Shown piece by piece: positions 50,606 to 58,591 of a stretch of DNA of 64,000 bases. The notes under the pieces were generated by a model that was not told where the DNA came from, made no database searches, and was given only the letters and a program-made list of their open reading frames with translations. Made by a program: the position numbers and the translations under genes. The stretch is from contig CAVYZH010000007.1 of assembly GCA_963772975.1 (NCBI GenBank), positions 10,444-74,443 of the forward strand. The letters run 5' to 3'. Positions within the stretch are counted from its first letter, which is position 1; every line of letters begins with the position of its first letter. Origin of the DNA: AC-32 sp963772975. Its GTDB lineage: Bacteria > Actinomycetota > Thermoleophilia > Gaiellales > Gaiellaceae.

Positions 50606-51781
50606 ATGAGGCTCGAGACGCTCACGCGGCGGGTCGGGGCGGGGTTGTCCGTCTCACCCGAGGCGGCGGAAGCTGCCGGTGAGGCTGCGCGCGAAGCCGC
50701 CGCGGCGCTCGGCGGCGCTCCGGTCGACCTGGCCTTCCTCTTCCTCTCGGCCGACCACTTCGGCGACGCCGAGGAAGCGCTCGAGGCCGTCGAGGAGGAG
50801 CTCCAGCCCGCGCACGTGCTCGGCTGCGTGGCGGAGGGCGTGGTCGCTCGCGACCGCGAGCTCGAGGATGGCCCGGCCGCGGCCGTCTGGGCGGCGTCTC
50901 TGCCGGACGCCGTGATCGAGACCTTCCAGAGCGTCGCCCTCGACACGGACGAAGGCGTCGCGGTGACCGGGATCCCGAATCTCGACGGCGCCGATCTCGT
51001 CACGTTGCTGGTCGACCCTTTCACCTACCCGGCGGCCGGCTTCCTCTCGAAGCTGAACGAGGAGGAGGACGCCGTGCCGCTCGTCGGCGGTCTCGCGGCC
51101 GGCGACGGCGAGCCCGACACCCAGGCGCTGTTCCTGGACGGCGAGGTGCTGTACGACGGCGCGGTCGGCGCCGTGCTCCGAGGCGTGCCGGTTCGCACCG
51201 TCGTCTCGCAGGGCTGCGAGCCGGTCGGTCGCGACTCGGTGATCACCAACGCCGAGGACAACGTCGTCTTCGAGCTCGCGGGCGAGCCGGCGCTCGAGCG
51301 GTTGAAGGGCGACCTCGGGACGCTCACGCCGGAGCAGGAGCGAAGCGCCGCGCGCGGCGGCGTGCTCGCCGGCCTCGTGATCGACGAGAACCGCGCCGAC
51401 TACCGGCGCGGCGACTACCTGATGCGCGGGCTCGTCGGCGTGGACGAAGAGACGGGCGCGCTGGCGGTCGGCGAGGCGGTGCGCATCGGCCAGACCTTGC
51501 GCTTCCATGTCCGGGACGCGACCTCCGCCGACGCCGACCTGCGCGAGAACCTCTCGGCCGCACTGAACGGCAAGCGGGCCGCGGGCACGCTGCTCTTCAC
51601 CTGCAACGGGCGTGGCACGAACCTCTTCTCGTCCCCGGACCACGACGCGCGCGTGGCCGCAGAGCTGCTCGGCGGCGACTCGCTGGCCGGCTTCTTCTGC
51701 GCAGGCGAGATCGGCCCGGTCGGCGGCAAGCCGTTCCTACACGGCTTCACGGCGACGGCCGCGATCTTCCTCGAAAGCTAG
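50606..51781 (+). CDS. FIST-domain sensor protein
   Basis: 391 residues. FIST N domain (LAFLFLSADHFGDAEEALEA, VLGCVAEGVVARDRELEDG) and FIST C domain (YLMRGLVGVDEETGALAVGE, GTLLFTCNGRGTNLF, SLAGFFCAGEIGPVGGKPFL). FIST domains bind small ligands such as amino acids and normally feed a kinase or chemoreceptor; here no output domain is attached. Overlaps the LysE gene convergently by 4 bases. Confidence 0.9.
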   Translation: MRLETLTRRVGAGLSVSPEAAEAAGEAAREAAAALGGAPVDLAFLFLSADHFGDAEEALEAVEEELQPAHVLGCVAEGVVARDRELEDGPAAAVWAASLPDAVIETFQSVALDTDEGVAVTGIPNLDGADLVTLLVDPFTYPAAGFLSKLNEEEDAVPLVGGLAAGDGEPDTQALFLDGEVLYDGAVGAVLRGVPVRTVVSQGCEPVGRDSVITNAEDNVVFELAGEPALERLKGDLGTLTPEQERSAARGGVLAGLVIDENRADYRRGDYLMRGLVGVDEETGALAVGEAVRIGQTLRFHVRDATSADADLRENLSAALNGKRAAGTLLFTCNGRGTNLFSSPDHDARVAAELLGGDSLAGFFCAGEIGPVGGKPFLHGFTATAAIFLES

Positions 51782-52386
51782 ACGCTCTCGGCCGCGACGC
51801 GGATGCCGAGCGCGACGAGCACCGCGCCTGTCAGGGCCTCGAGCGCGCGCCAGACGCGCGACCGGCGCAGCAGCTCGCTCGCCCGCGAGACCGCCAGCGC
51901 GTAGCCGCTCAGCCACGTCAGCGTCAGCGCGCAGAAGACGGCCCCGAGCGCAAAGAGCGCGACGAACGAGCCGTGGGGCGCGAACTGCGGCAGCAGGCTC
52001 GTGAAGAAGACGGCCATCTTCGGATTGCCGAGGTTGCTGAGCAGCCCTTGCACGAACGGCGGCGTCCGCGGCCGCTGTTCCGGCGAGGCCGCAGGCTCAC
52101 GCCTGAGCGCCGAGCGCAGCGCAGTCAGCCCTAGGTAGAGCAGATACGCCGCACCGGCGATGCGCAACGCCAGGAACGCCGGCTCCCACGCATGCAGGAG
52201 CGCGGCGAGCCCGGCGCTGGCGGCGAGCGCCCAAACGAGCTGCCCGAGGGCGACGCCGGCGGCGGTGTGAACGCCGCCACGCCGCCCCCGGGCGAGCGTG
52301 TTGCGGATCGTCAGCGCGGTGTCCTGCCCGGGCGTGACGATCACAAGCGCCGAGACGGCGAGGAACGCCGCCGCGTGCGCGAGCAC
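51778..52386 (-). CDS. LysE/RhtB-family amino-acid exporter
   Basis: 202 residues with six membrane helices. The family motif VIVTPGQDTALTIRNTLARG is near residue 17 and GVHTAAGVALGQLVWAL follows; VQGLLSNLGNPKMAVFFTSL is the second signature. GTG 52386 abuts the msrA stop. Likely exports an amino acid or a related compound. Confidence 0.92.
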   Translation of the reverse strand: MLAHAAAFLAVSALVIVTPGQDTALTIRNTLARGRRGGVHTAAGVALGQLVWALAASAGLAALLHAWEPAFLALRIAGAAYLLYLGLTALRSALRREPAASPEQRPRTPPFVQGLLSNLGNPKMAVFFTSLLPQFAPHGSFVALFALGAVFCALTLTWLSGYALAVSRASELLRRSRVWRALEALTGAVLVALGIRVAAESV

Positions 52387-52878
52387 TTAGGCGCTCTCGG
52401 CGAGTGCCGTCGTGCAGCTCGAGCGGCCGCGCTTCTCGAGGTACTGCTGGTGGTAGTCCTCGGCGACGTAGAACGTCTGCGCGGGCTCGATCACGGTCAC
52501 CACCGGCTTGCGGTAGCGGCCGGACGCCTCGAGCTCGGTCTTCGAGCGCTCGGCGGCCGCCCGCTGCTCCTCGTCCTCGTAGAAGACGACGGAGCGGTAC
52601 TGGTCGCCGACGTCCCAGCCCTGGCGGTTCAGCTGCGTCGGGTCGTGCTTGCCCCAGAAGACGTCGAGCAGCTGCTCGTACGAGACTCGCTCGGGGTCGT
52701 AGGTCACCTGGACGACCTCGGCGTGGCCCGTCCTGTGCGAGCAGACGTCCTCGTAGGTCGGGTTGTCGAGCGTCCCGCCCTCGTAGCCGACCTCCGTCTT
52801 GGTGACGCCGTCCTCCTGGCGGAATGCGGCCTCGACGCCCCAGAAGCAGCCGGCGCCGAAAGTTGCCTTCTTCTCCAC
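52387..52878 (-). CDS. msrA: Peptide methionine sulfoxide reductase A
   Basis: 163 residues. The catalytic Cys is in GAGCFWGVEAAFRQ near residue 10; GHAEVVQVTYDPERVSYEQL and YVAEDYHQQYLEKRG are typical. Reduces the S-epimer of methionine sulfoxide. GTG 52878 directly follows the msrB stop and uses the GGAGGAG in the msrB 3' end as ribosome site. Confidence 0.97.
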   Translation of the reverse strand: MEKKATFGAGCFWGVEAAFRQEDGVTKTEVGYEGGTLDNPTYEDVCSHRTGHAEVVQVTYDPERVSYEQLLDVFWGKHDPTQLNRQGWDVGDQYRSVVFYEDEEQRAAAERSKTELEASGRYRKPVVTVIEPAQTFYVAEDYHQQYLEKRGRSSCTTALAESA

Positions 52879-53271
52879 TTACTCCTCCTCCAACTTGAGT
52901 GCTGCCGAGTTGATGCAGTAACGCAGCCCGGTCGGGTGCGGCCCGTCCGGGAAGACGTGCCCGAGGTGGCCGCCGCAGTTGGCGCACATCGCCTCGGTGC
53001 GGGTCATGCCGAAGCTCGTGTCGCTCTCCTCGTCGATCGCCTCGGCGTCGGCCGGCGCGTAGAACGCGGGCCAGCCGCAGCCTGAGTCGAACTTCGCGTC
53101 GGAGACGAACAGCTCGGCTCCACAGCCGGCGCACCGGTAGGTGCCCGGCTCGAATGTGTGGTCGTACTCGCCAGTGAACGGACGCTCTGTGCCCTTTTCC
53201 CGCAAAACGCGGTACTGCTCGGGCGTCAGCTCGGCCCGCCACTGCTGGTCTGTTTTCTGGATTTTGGTCAC
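52879..53271 (-). CDS. msrB: Peptide methionine sulfoxide reductase B
   Basis: 130 residues. Zinc pairs CAGC and CANC, GCGWPAFYAP, and the catalytic RYCINS. Reduces the R-epimer. Forms msrB-msrA-lysE operon reading leftward. The 178-base gap to the divergent HD-GYP gene has a CCCTC-GAAT-GAGGG hairpin (about 53315-53328) and no other gene. Confidence 0.97.
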   Translation of the reverse strand: MTKIQKTDQQWRAELTPEQYRVLREKGTERPFTGEYDHTFEPGTYRCAGCGAELFVSDAKFDSGCGWPAFYAPADAEAIDEESDTSFGMTRTEAMCANCGGHLGHVFPDGPHPTGLRYCINSAALKLEEE

Positions 53272-53449
53272 GTTGAATAGTGTTGCAAGAGCGCGGTTCG
53301 TTACATCAGGCGTCCCTCGAATGAGGGATTTCCGGGATCAACGCCGCGCAGAGGGCTACTCTCACAGAGCGCGAAGGAAGACTGACGTTTGTCGTTCCTG
53401 CGGCCCACAGCCTGCTGGTAGCAGGTGAGGAGGCCAAATCGGTAACTGG

Positions 53450-54679
53450 GTGTCCTGGGTACTCGTCGCCCTCGGGGCTTGGGTGGCGACCTCGGCCGTC
53501 ATCGCTGTGCTCTTCGGGCGCACGGCCTGGCTGATGAAGAGGCCGCACGAAGAGCTGCCGGTCGCCGAGCCCACTCTGGCCGTAAGTCTGCCCGCCGCAG
53601 GCATCTGGCCGACCGGACGACAGCGAATCCTCCTGGTCGACGACGACCCGGGCCTCAGGCTCCTGTTGCAGACGACGCTCGCCGCAGACGAGTACGCGAT
53701 CGAGGAGGCCGGCTCCGCAGAGGAGGCCGCAGAGCTGGCCCGCTTTTGGCAACCGGCGCTCGTGGTGCTCGACGTCAACCTTCCGGGGGCCAGCGGTCTC
53801 GCCTTCTGCAGGGAACTGAAGGAGCGCAGCACGTTCGGCTCACCACATGTCGTCCTGCTGACAGGCGGAGAGACGAGCAACGAAGAGGCCCGCGCCGCCG
53901 GAGCCGATGGGCTCCTGCGCAAGCCGTTCAGCCCGCTCGACCTGATGGGCGCAATCGACAGCGCGCTACAGAACGAAATCTTGCTCCAGGCGAGCGCCGA
54001 AGCCCGCCCGGACCAGCTGCTCGCCTACGCACGCGACCTGAGGGAGATCGTCCAAGCCGAACGGGCTCAGCGGCGGCTGCTCCAGCAGGCTTACCGCCAG
54101 ACGATCACCACGCTGACCGACGCGCTCGAGGCGAAGAGCGAGGCCACAGGCCACCACGGCCTTCGCGTCCAGCGCTACGCGGTCGAGCTGACCGAGGCGA
54201 TCGAGCCGCGGCTACTCGACGACCCGAGCCTCGAATACGGCTTCCTCTTGCACGACATCGGCAAGATCGGGATTCCCGAAGCCATCCTCGAGAAGCGCGG
54301 CGCCCTGGAGATGGAGGAGCGCCGCGTGATGCAGCGACATCCGCTGATCGGCACCGAACTGCTGGCGGGTGTACGGATGCTCGAGGGCGAGGGCCTGCAG
54401 GTCGTCCGCTCTCACCACGAACGCTGGGATGGACAGGGCTACCCCGACCGCCTCCGCGGAGAAGAGATCCCTCCGGTCGCGCGGATCTTTGCCGTCGCCG
54501 ACACCCTCGATGCGATGACCACCGATCGCCCGTACCGGCGGCGATGCGAGTGGGAGCGCGCGGTCGACGAAATCCTGCGCGAAAGCGGGCGGCAGTTCGA
54601 CCCGCTGGTGGTCAGGGCATTCGCCACGCGCGAGCAGCGGCTGCGACGAACGCAGCAGGAACTGGCCCGGAGCGCGTGA
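53450..54679 (+). CDS. Response regulator with HD-GYP (c-di-GMP phosphodiesterase) domain
   Basis: 409 residues. One N-terminal membrane helix (WVLVALGAWVATSAVIAVLF), a REC domain from about residue 60 (RILLVDDDPGLRLLLQTTLA, phosphoacceptor Asp in LVVLDVNLPGASG, Lys in LLRKPFSPLD), a coiled linker, and HD-GYP from about 220 with HDIGKIGIPEAIL, HHERWDGQGYPD and ARIFAVADTLDAMTTDRPYR. Predicted to hydrolyse c-di-GMP in response to a histidine kinase not encoded here. GTG 53450. Confidence 0.93.
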   Translation: MSWVLVALGAWVATSAVIAVLFGRTAWLMKRPHEELPVAEPTLAVSLPAAGIWPTGRQRILLVDDDPGLRLLLQTTLAADEYAIEEAGSAEEAAELARFWQPALVVLDVNLPGASGLAFCRELKERSTFGSPHVVLLTGGETSNEEARAAGADGLLRKPFSPLDLMGAIDSALQNEILLQASAEARPDQLLAYARDLREIVQAERAQRRLLQQAYRQTITTLTDALEAKSEATGHHGLRVQRYAVELTEAIEPRLLDDPSLEYGFLLHDIGKIGIPEAILEKRGALEMEERRVMQRHPLIGTELLAGVRMLEGEGLQVVRSHHERWDGQGYPDRLRGEEIPPVARIFAVADTLDAMTTDRPYRRRCEWERAVDEILRESGRQFDPLVVRAFATREQRLRRTQQELARSA

Positions 54680-54693
54680 CGTCATAAGAGAGC

Positions 54694-54707
54694 CCCGCTT
54701 GCGCGGG
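54694..54707. terminator. Short GC hairpin after the HD-GYP gene
   Basis: CCCGC and GCGGG with a short loop, 15 bases after the stop; no T-tract. A similar sequence recurs near 54793. The gap 54680-54871 holds nothing else I can support. Confidence 0.3.
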
Positions 54708-54871
54708 CCGTCGGGGAGGCGGACGCTGAGCCCCGCTAGGGAATCGATCTGGCGGGCGGTCTCGCTAGGTCATTCCTGCCGTGACCATCGGAGCCCTCGC
54801 TTCCGCGGGCCATGCGGCAGTTTGTGTGCGCCCGCAGGTGCGAGTGGGGAATGCCCGCCCTCCACCCGTCA

Positions 54872-55675
54872 CTAGCCGCCAACAACGAGCTTGATGCACG
54901 TGAAGATCGTCTCGTGTCCGCCCGGGGTGTTTACCACGAGGGGGCCGGCCGAATAGCCCGCTGGGCAGGCCAGGCCGCCCGACGGGCCTGTAGCTCCGGT
55001 GGCGCCCTTCGGCCCAGCGGGCCCGGGGGCGCCAGGCGCGCCCGCTGATCCGGGCGGTCCGGGTGGTCCCACCGCACCGGCTGGTCCCTGCGGGCCCGTA
55101 GGGCCGGGGGCGCCGGGTGAGCCAGGCGCACCAGCTGGTCCAACCGGTCCGGCAGGTCCTATCGCACCGGGTGGGCCGGGGGCACCAGCTGGTCCGGGCG
55201 GTCCTGCGGGTCCTATAGCACCGGCAGGTCCCTGCGGGCCGGGAGGTCCGGGGGCACCGGTCGTCCCCTTCGCGCCACTCGCTCCCGGGGCTCCCGTCGC
55301 GCCGTGTTGGCCAGGCGCACCAGCGGGTCCGGGCGGTCCTGCGGGTCCTATAGCACCGGCAGGTCCCTGCGGGCCAGCGGGGCCGGGCGCGCCCGCGGCA
55401 CCGCCTGACGGCCAGGCGACCTTCTGCTCCCCGCGGGCGCACTTCTTGCCGGTTCGCAACTTGAAGTCCCGCTTTGTTGAATGGTCGCCGTGCAACTCGA
55501 TGCAGCCGATGAACTTGGCGGCGTGTTGGTTCGCCCCGCCCTGCGAGGCCGCCTGACTCGAGCCGGAGATGGCGGAGAGGAGCGCGAAGGCGACGACCCC
55601 GCCGATGGCGATCGTCCGCTGTGGCCGCAGCAGCCGAATTGTCGTGCGACCCAAGAGGCCTTCCCCTTCCCTCAC
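54872..55675 (-). CDS. Secreted collagen-like (Gly-X-Y) repeat protein
   Basis: 267 residues. N-terminal membrane/signal segment (TIAIGGVVAFALLSAISG), then CIELHGDHSTKRDFKLRTGKK-type head with two cysteines, then about 145 residues of Gly-X-Y triplets rich in GPAGP, GPPGP and GAPG, and a C-terminal cap LACPAGYSAGPLVVNTPGG ending in a CIK strand. Surface fibre or exosporium-like protein. The triplet region has internal DNA duplications (next entries). Confidence 0.88.
   Translation of the reverse strand: MREGEGLLGRTTIRLLRPQRTIAIGGVVAFALLSAISGSSQAASQGGANQHAAKFIGCIELHGDHSTKRDFKLRTGKKCARGEQKVAWPSGGAAGAPGPAGPQGPAGAIGPAGPPGPAGAPGQHGATGAPGASGAKGTTGAPGPPGPQGPAGAIGPAGPPGPAGAPGPPGAIGPAGPVGPAGAPGSPGAPGPTGPQGPAGAVGPPGPPGSAGAPGAPGPAGPKGATGATGPSGGLACPAGYSAGPLVVNTPGGHETIFTCIKLVVGG
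55191..55240. repeat. 50-bp direct repeat, copy 1, within the collagen-like gene
   Basis: Identical over 50 bases to 55326-55375. The offset of 135 bases equals 15 Gly-X-Y triplets, so the duplication keeps frame. Confidence 0.85.
55326..55375. repeat. 50-bp direct repeat, copy 2, within the collagen-like gene
   Basis: Second copy of 55191-55240, same orientation. Confidence 0.85.
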
Positions 55676-55707
55676 GCGAGCTGCGTGTGCCCGGCCTCGT
55701 GCTTTAG

Positions 55708-55893
55708 GTCACGAATCGTACCGCCACCCGTACTGCTTGTCCAACCCGCCGGGACGGCCCGTGGGCGCTCGAGTTCAAGGTCAGCAAGTCGATGGGCGCA
55801 TCGTCGAACTACAGCAACCACGGCAAGTACGTCAGCCCGATGGGCGGCGGCGCCGATGCGGCCCACTCGTGCATCGGGATGCCTATCCACTAG
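55708..55893 (+). pseudogene. Orphan C-terminal coding remnant
   Basis: An open frame without a start codon upstream of its conserved-looking part encodes WALEFKVSKSMGASSNYSNH and GKYVSPMGGGADAAHSCIGM, then stops. It reads like the last third of a secreted-protein gene whose 5' part is gone. Family not recognised. Confidence 0.35.
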
Positions 55894-55922
55894 GAGGCCG
55901 TAGGCCATCTGGTTTGTTCAAA

Positions 55923-55946
55923 GAGGGCGGCCTGAGGGCCGCCCTC
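55923..55946. terminator. 10-bp perfect hairpin
   Basis: GAGGGCGGCC, a 4-base loop, then GGCCGCCCTC. It follows the remnant at 55708-55893 by 29 bases; a short T-run (CTCTTTG) follows on the minus strand. Confidence 0.5.
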
Positions 55947-56059
55947 AGTCGTGCGGGGTCTCGACGCCGCGACCGACCTGGCGGGCGCGGCCTAGAGCGG
56001 CCGGAATCGACGCCTCTTCAGTTCACTCGCGGGAAGCGCGTGACTCTGACGAGGGGGCT

Positions 56060-56086
56060 CACGGGGGAAACCGGGTTTCCCCCGTG
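56060..56086. repeat. 12-bp perfect inverted repeat
   Basis: CACGGGGGAAAC-CGG-GTTTCCCCCGTG. Lies 3' of the tRNA fragment on the minus strand; could terminate transcription or be an attachment-type palindrome. Confidence 0.55.
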
Positions 56087-56095
56087 AAACGAGCG

Positions 56096-56114
56096 AGCGG
56101 CGCGAAGCGCCGCT
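56096..56114. repeat. 8-bp hairpin between the palindrome and the tRNA fragment
   Basis: AGCGGCGC-GAA-GCGCCGCT. Together with 56060-56086 it makes a double hairpin. Confidence 0.5.
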
Positions 56115-56124
56115 GCGAAGTGAG

Positions 56125-56170
56125 TGGGCGGTACTGGGCTCGAACCAGTGACCCCCAGCTTGTCGAGACG
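56125..56170 (-). tRNA. 3' fragment of a tRNA gene (no 5' half)
   Basis: On the minus strand, a T-arm ACTGG-TTCGAGC-CCAGT is followed by ACCGCCC plus A, i.e. the 3' acceptor strand and discriminator, and is preceded by a variable-region-like GGGGGTC. The matching 5' acceptor (GGGCGGT) is absent in the 70-90 bases upstream, so this is a remnant, as left by elements integrating into tRNA genes. A second TTCGAAC T-loop-like string lies at about 56178-56186. Apart from these and the hairpins, 55894-56418 shows no gene. Confidence 0.5.
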
Positions 56171-56418
56171 TGGCGGGCGTTCGAACCCGTGCGCGCCCGT
56201 TCGCTATGCCCGGAACCAGGCGGTTGCGCTATGCCGAACAGCACCCGTCCGAACCCGAACGAACGCCAGGTGTTCCCACTGTTACCACAGGAGTCGCGAT
56301 TACACCCGACTGCGCTCAAGGGACAGGACGCTCGCCCAGTGGAGCGTCCCTGCGCCGCAGCCGATGTCGGCGCTTCAGACCCACGGTTGGACGACCATCC
56401 GAGAACGCCCATCTCCTG

Positions 56419-57087
56419 TTAGGGGGTAAACAGCTTCCAGTGCCCCTCGGAGACGACTTCGACGGTGCCGTCGGTCACTTTGATGGCGGTCTGATCGTCA
56501 ATCGCGTACGCCGGCACCGGCATGCCGGCGGCCCATCTTTCTGCGTTGGCCATGGAATTCTCCGGCATGTCCTCGTGATCCAGGTGCGGAAACATCGCAA
56601 AATCAACCAGTCCCAGCGCTCCGTCGCCACCGGTGGGCGGATTCCAGTCGGACGACGTCCTCCCCGATGATGGGGGCCATCACCATGCTCCCGGCGCTCA
56701 CCCCCACATAGACCGTCTCGCGCAGCGACGGCAAGAGGTCTGCCAGTCCGGACTGCCGCATCCAGTAGCACAGATACAGGGGATCGCCGCCTCCACCAGC
56801 AGGGCGTCAGTCTCCTGGACCATGGGGACCCAATGCTCTTCATTGATGCTGGGCAGCGCGGTGAGCTCCAGCACTCCCAACGACTTCCAACCCAATTCGC
56901 ACAAGGGGGCTGGCGGTCTGATCCGCTGATGAACCGCCAGGCCATGGCAGGCACCGCCGGGCATGGCGTATACCGCGGTGGGAATGCAGAGGGCGCTGGA
57001 CTCGGCAATCGGTTTGCCCAGGAGGTCGACCAGCGCGTTGTGGATGCTCGTGTTCTTGATGCCAGCGGACGTGAGAAGAAATTTCAT
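56419..57087 (-). pseudogene. Peptidase E (family S51)-like gene, two frame breaks
   Basis: Reading three segments in turn gives about 222 residues: MKFLLTSAGIKNTSIHNALV ... ETDALLVE, then GGDPLYLCYWMRQSGLADLL ... VYVGVSAGSMVMAPIIGEDV with the nucleophile Ser of the GxSAGS motif, then DWNPPTGGDGALGLVDFAMF, PHLDHEDMPENSMANAERW, and SEGHWKLFTP before TAA. Breaks lie near 56790 (one base missing) and 56660 (one base extra), so the net length is again a multiple of three. G+C is visibly lower than in the neighbours, suggesting transfer. S51 enzymes cleave Asp-X dipeptides. Confidence 0.75.
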
Positions 57088-57140
57088 GCTGCCTCGCGGC
57101 GTCACGCCCCGAGCCTAGACAACCAAGCCTGATTCAGGGG

Positions 57141-57161
57141 TATTCCCGAACGCTGGCCCAT
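57141..57161 (+). repeat. Dispersed repeat copy a (GTATTCCCGAACGCTGG)
   Basis: Diverged copy of the family with consensus GTGACATTCCCGnACACTGG; lies between the peptidase E remnant and the haloperoxidase gene. Confidence 0.55.
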
Positions 57162-57202
57162 GCGGGGCGTTCCTGTCTGGGCCGAGGCTCGCTATCCGCT
57201 CG

Positions 57203-58480
57203 CTATCCGCTCACTCTATGGAAGTGGTGAGCAAGCACCTGGTTCGCCACCTTCATCCCGAGCCGGGTTCCGTCCTCGATGGCGCTGCCGTAGTGGATTC
57301 CGCCCCAGATCCGGGCGTTCCCAACCTCGTATTGGAGGTCCTGGACCTGGTCGTAGTGACGGTCGCCGAGACCCGTGATGCTGGGCACGGTGTAATTGAT
57401 CTCGTTCGTGCCGAGGAAGCGGGCGACGACACGCGCACCGGAAGGAGTCAGGCACGAATGCGCACTCGGGTACTCCGGGTGGTTCGGCGTCACCGGCAGG
57501 AGCGGTAGCCAGTTCGGATCGGCGACGGTTGCGTCGTTGCCGTCGGTGTCTCCAGCCCGGATTGAGGTGATCGGCCGCCAGAACGCGTAGTGGTACTTGG
57601 CGTCGAAGCAGGCGATCAAGGCATCGGCCCTGACTACCGTGATCATCGCCATGAACCGTGACGCGTCGGCGACGTCCAGCCCATGGTCGAGGATGAACTT
57701 GCGGAAGCTGGCATGTGCCTGCTGGACCGGAGGTTCACCCCAAAAGCGGGCCGCGAGCGTTTGCTCGGGAGTGCGCGTCGCGCTCGTGCGCGAGCCGATC
57801 TCCTTCACCTCGTTGTAGTCCTCTGCCCAGCGCCTGCTCGAGAGCGGCGGTGGCCCACCGGGACGGAACTGGTCCGGCGAGTCGAGGCTGAACGGGCGCA
57901 TGTAGGGCAGGTAGGTGCCGATCGGCGGCGACTGTGCCGTCGGGATCCAGACACCGGGGATCGGTGGATCCGGCGGGATGTACTCGACGGGCGCTCGGAA
58001 GCCGTCGTTGGCGCGCTGTTGGATGAGGATGTCCGCGACTTCCTCGCCAGTTGCCACGCCGTCCTCCTTGGCCGGGCCGTCCGGGACCGTGCCGAGCGAC
58101 TGGTCGTAGGCGGGATCGAGGATCGTGACTGCCTGGCCGGGCAGGTAGTGCACGAGGATCGCGTGAGCCGCTGCGACGACCGCTGCTTCGGGCGAGGCGC
58201 CGTCGGGCGCCTGCGTGTCGACCGCGAACGGCTGGTAGCCGCCTTCGATCGCCATCACCGAGTCGTAGACGGCGATTTCACTGTAGGCGAAGATGACAGC
58301 GCCTTCGACAGGCGTCAGCGCGGCCGCTGTGAACGCCTGGTTGCCGACGCCGTCCCAGTAGGTGACGTAGGTGTCCGGGGTGGAGGCCGACTGCGCGCGT
58401 GCCACGGTCGTGGCGGCCGCTCCGCCGAGCCCCACCGCCGCTGCGGCAAACAGGGCCAGAGTGATGAAACGGACTCTCAT
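57203..58480 (-). CDS. Secreted vanadium-dependent haloperoxidase/PAP2-superfamily protein
   Basis: 425 residues. Signal peptide (FITLALFAAAAVGLGGAAAT). The vanadate/phosphate site is seen as KYHYAFWRPITSIRAG (Lys and Arg), HPEYPSAHSCLTPSG (Ser-Ala-His) and RIWGGIHYGSAIEDG (Arg and the catalytic His), in the order and spacing of bacterial vanadium chloro/bromoperoxidase relatives. Could oxidise halides or act as an acid phosphatase. ATG 58480 has a very good ribosome site (AAGGAGG). Divergent from a LuxR regulator. Confidence 0.9.
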   Translation of the reverse strand: MRVRFITLALFAAAAVGLGGAAATTVARAQSASTPDTYVTYWDGVGNQAFTAAALTPVEGAVIFAYSEIAVYDSVMAIEGGYQPFAVDTQAPDGASPEAAVVAAAHAILVHYLPGQAVTILDPAYDQSLGTVPDGPAKEDGVATGEEVADILIQQRANDGFRAPVEYIPPDPPIPGVWIPTAQSPPIGTYLPYMRPFSLDSPDQFRPGGPPPLSSRRWAEDYNEVKEIGSRTSATRTPEQTLAARFWGEPPVQQAHASFRKFILDHGLDVADASRFMAMITVVRADALIACFDAKYHYAFWRPITSIRAGDTDGNDATVADPNWLPLLPVTPNHPEYPSAHSCLTPSGARVVARFLGTNEINYTVPSITGLGDRHYDQVQDLQYEVGNARIWGGIHYGSAIEDGTRLGMKVANQVLAHHFHRVSG

Positions 58481-58579
58481 TGCGTCCTCCTTACTGGAAA
58501 GGAGTGATGGCTTTCACTCCTTTCTCGCTTGATCCAGCGTGCAGGAGGCCCCGCCTTTGCCGCAATACGCAGTTCGGCG

Positions 58580-58585
58580 TATCCT
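58580..58585 (+). promoter_or_regulatory. Candidate -10 element (TATCCT) for the LuxR gene
   Basis: TATCCT ends 6 bases before GTG 58592, again the leaderless spacing. Confidence 0.45.
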
Positions 58586-58591
58586 CGATTC

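Noticed and set aside
50654..51643. Long minus-strand frame opposite the FIST gene
   Set aside because: The plus-strand product has clear FIST domains; the minus product is an Arg/Glu/Val shadow.
53272..53449. A c-di-GMP riboswitch before the HD-GYP gene
   Set aside because: The conserved riboswitch core is absent; only a simple hairpin and a short GC stem are visible.
55010..55390. CRISPR-like direct repeats
   Set aside because: They code for Gly-X-Y triplets and have no unique spacers.
56125..56200. A complete tRNA gene
   Set aside because: No 5' acceptor strand, D-arm or anticodon stem can be paired with the T-arm and 3' end.
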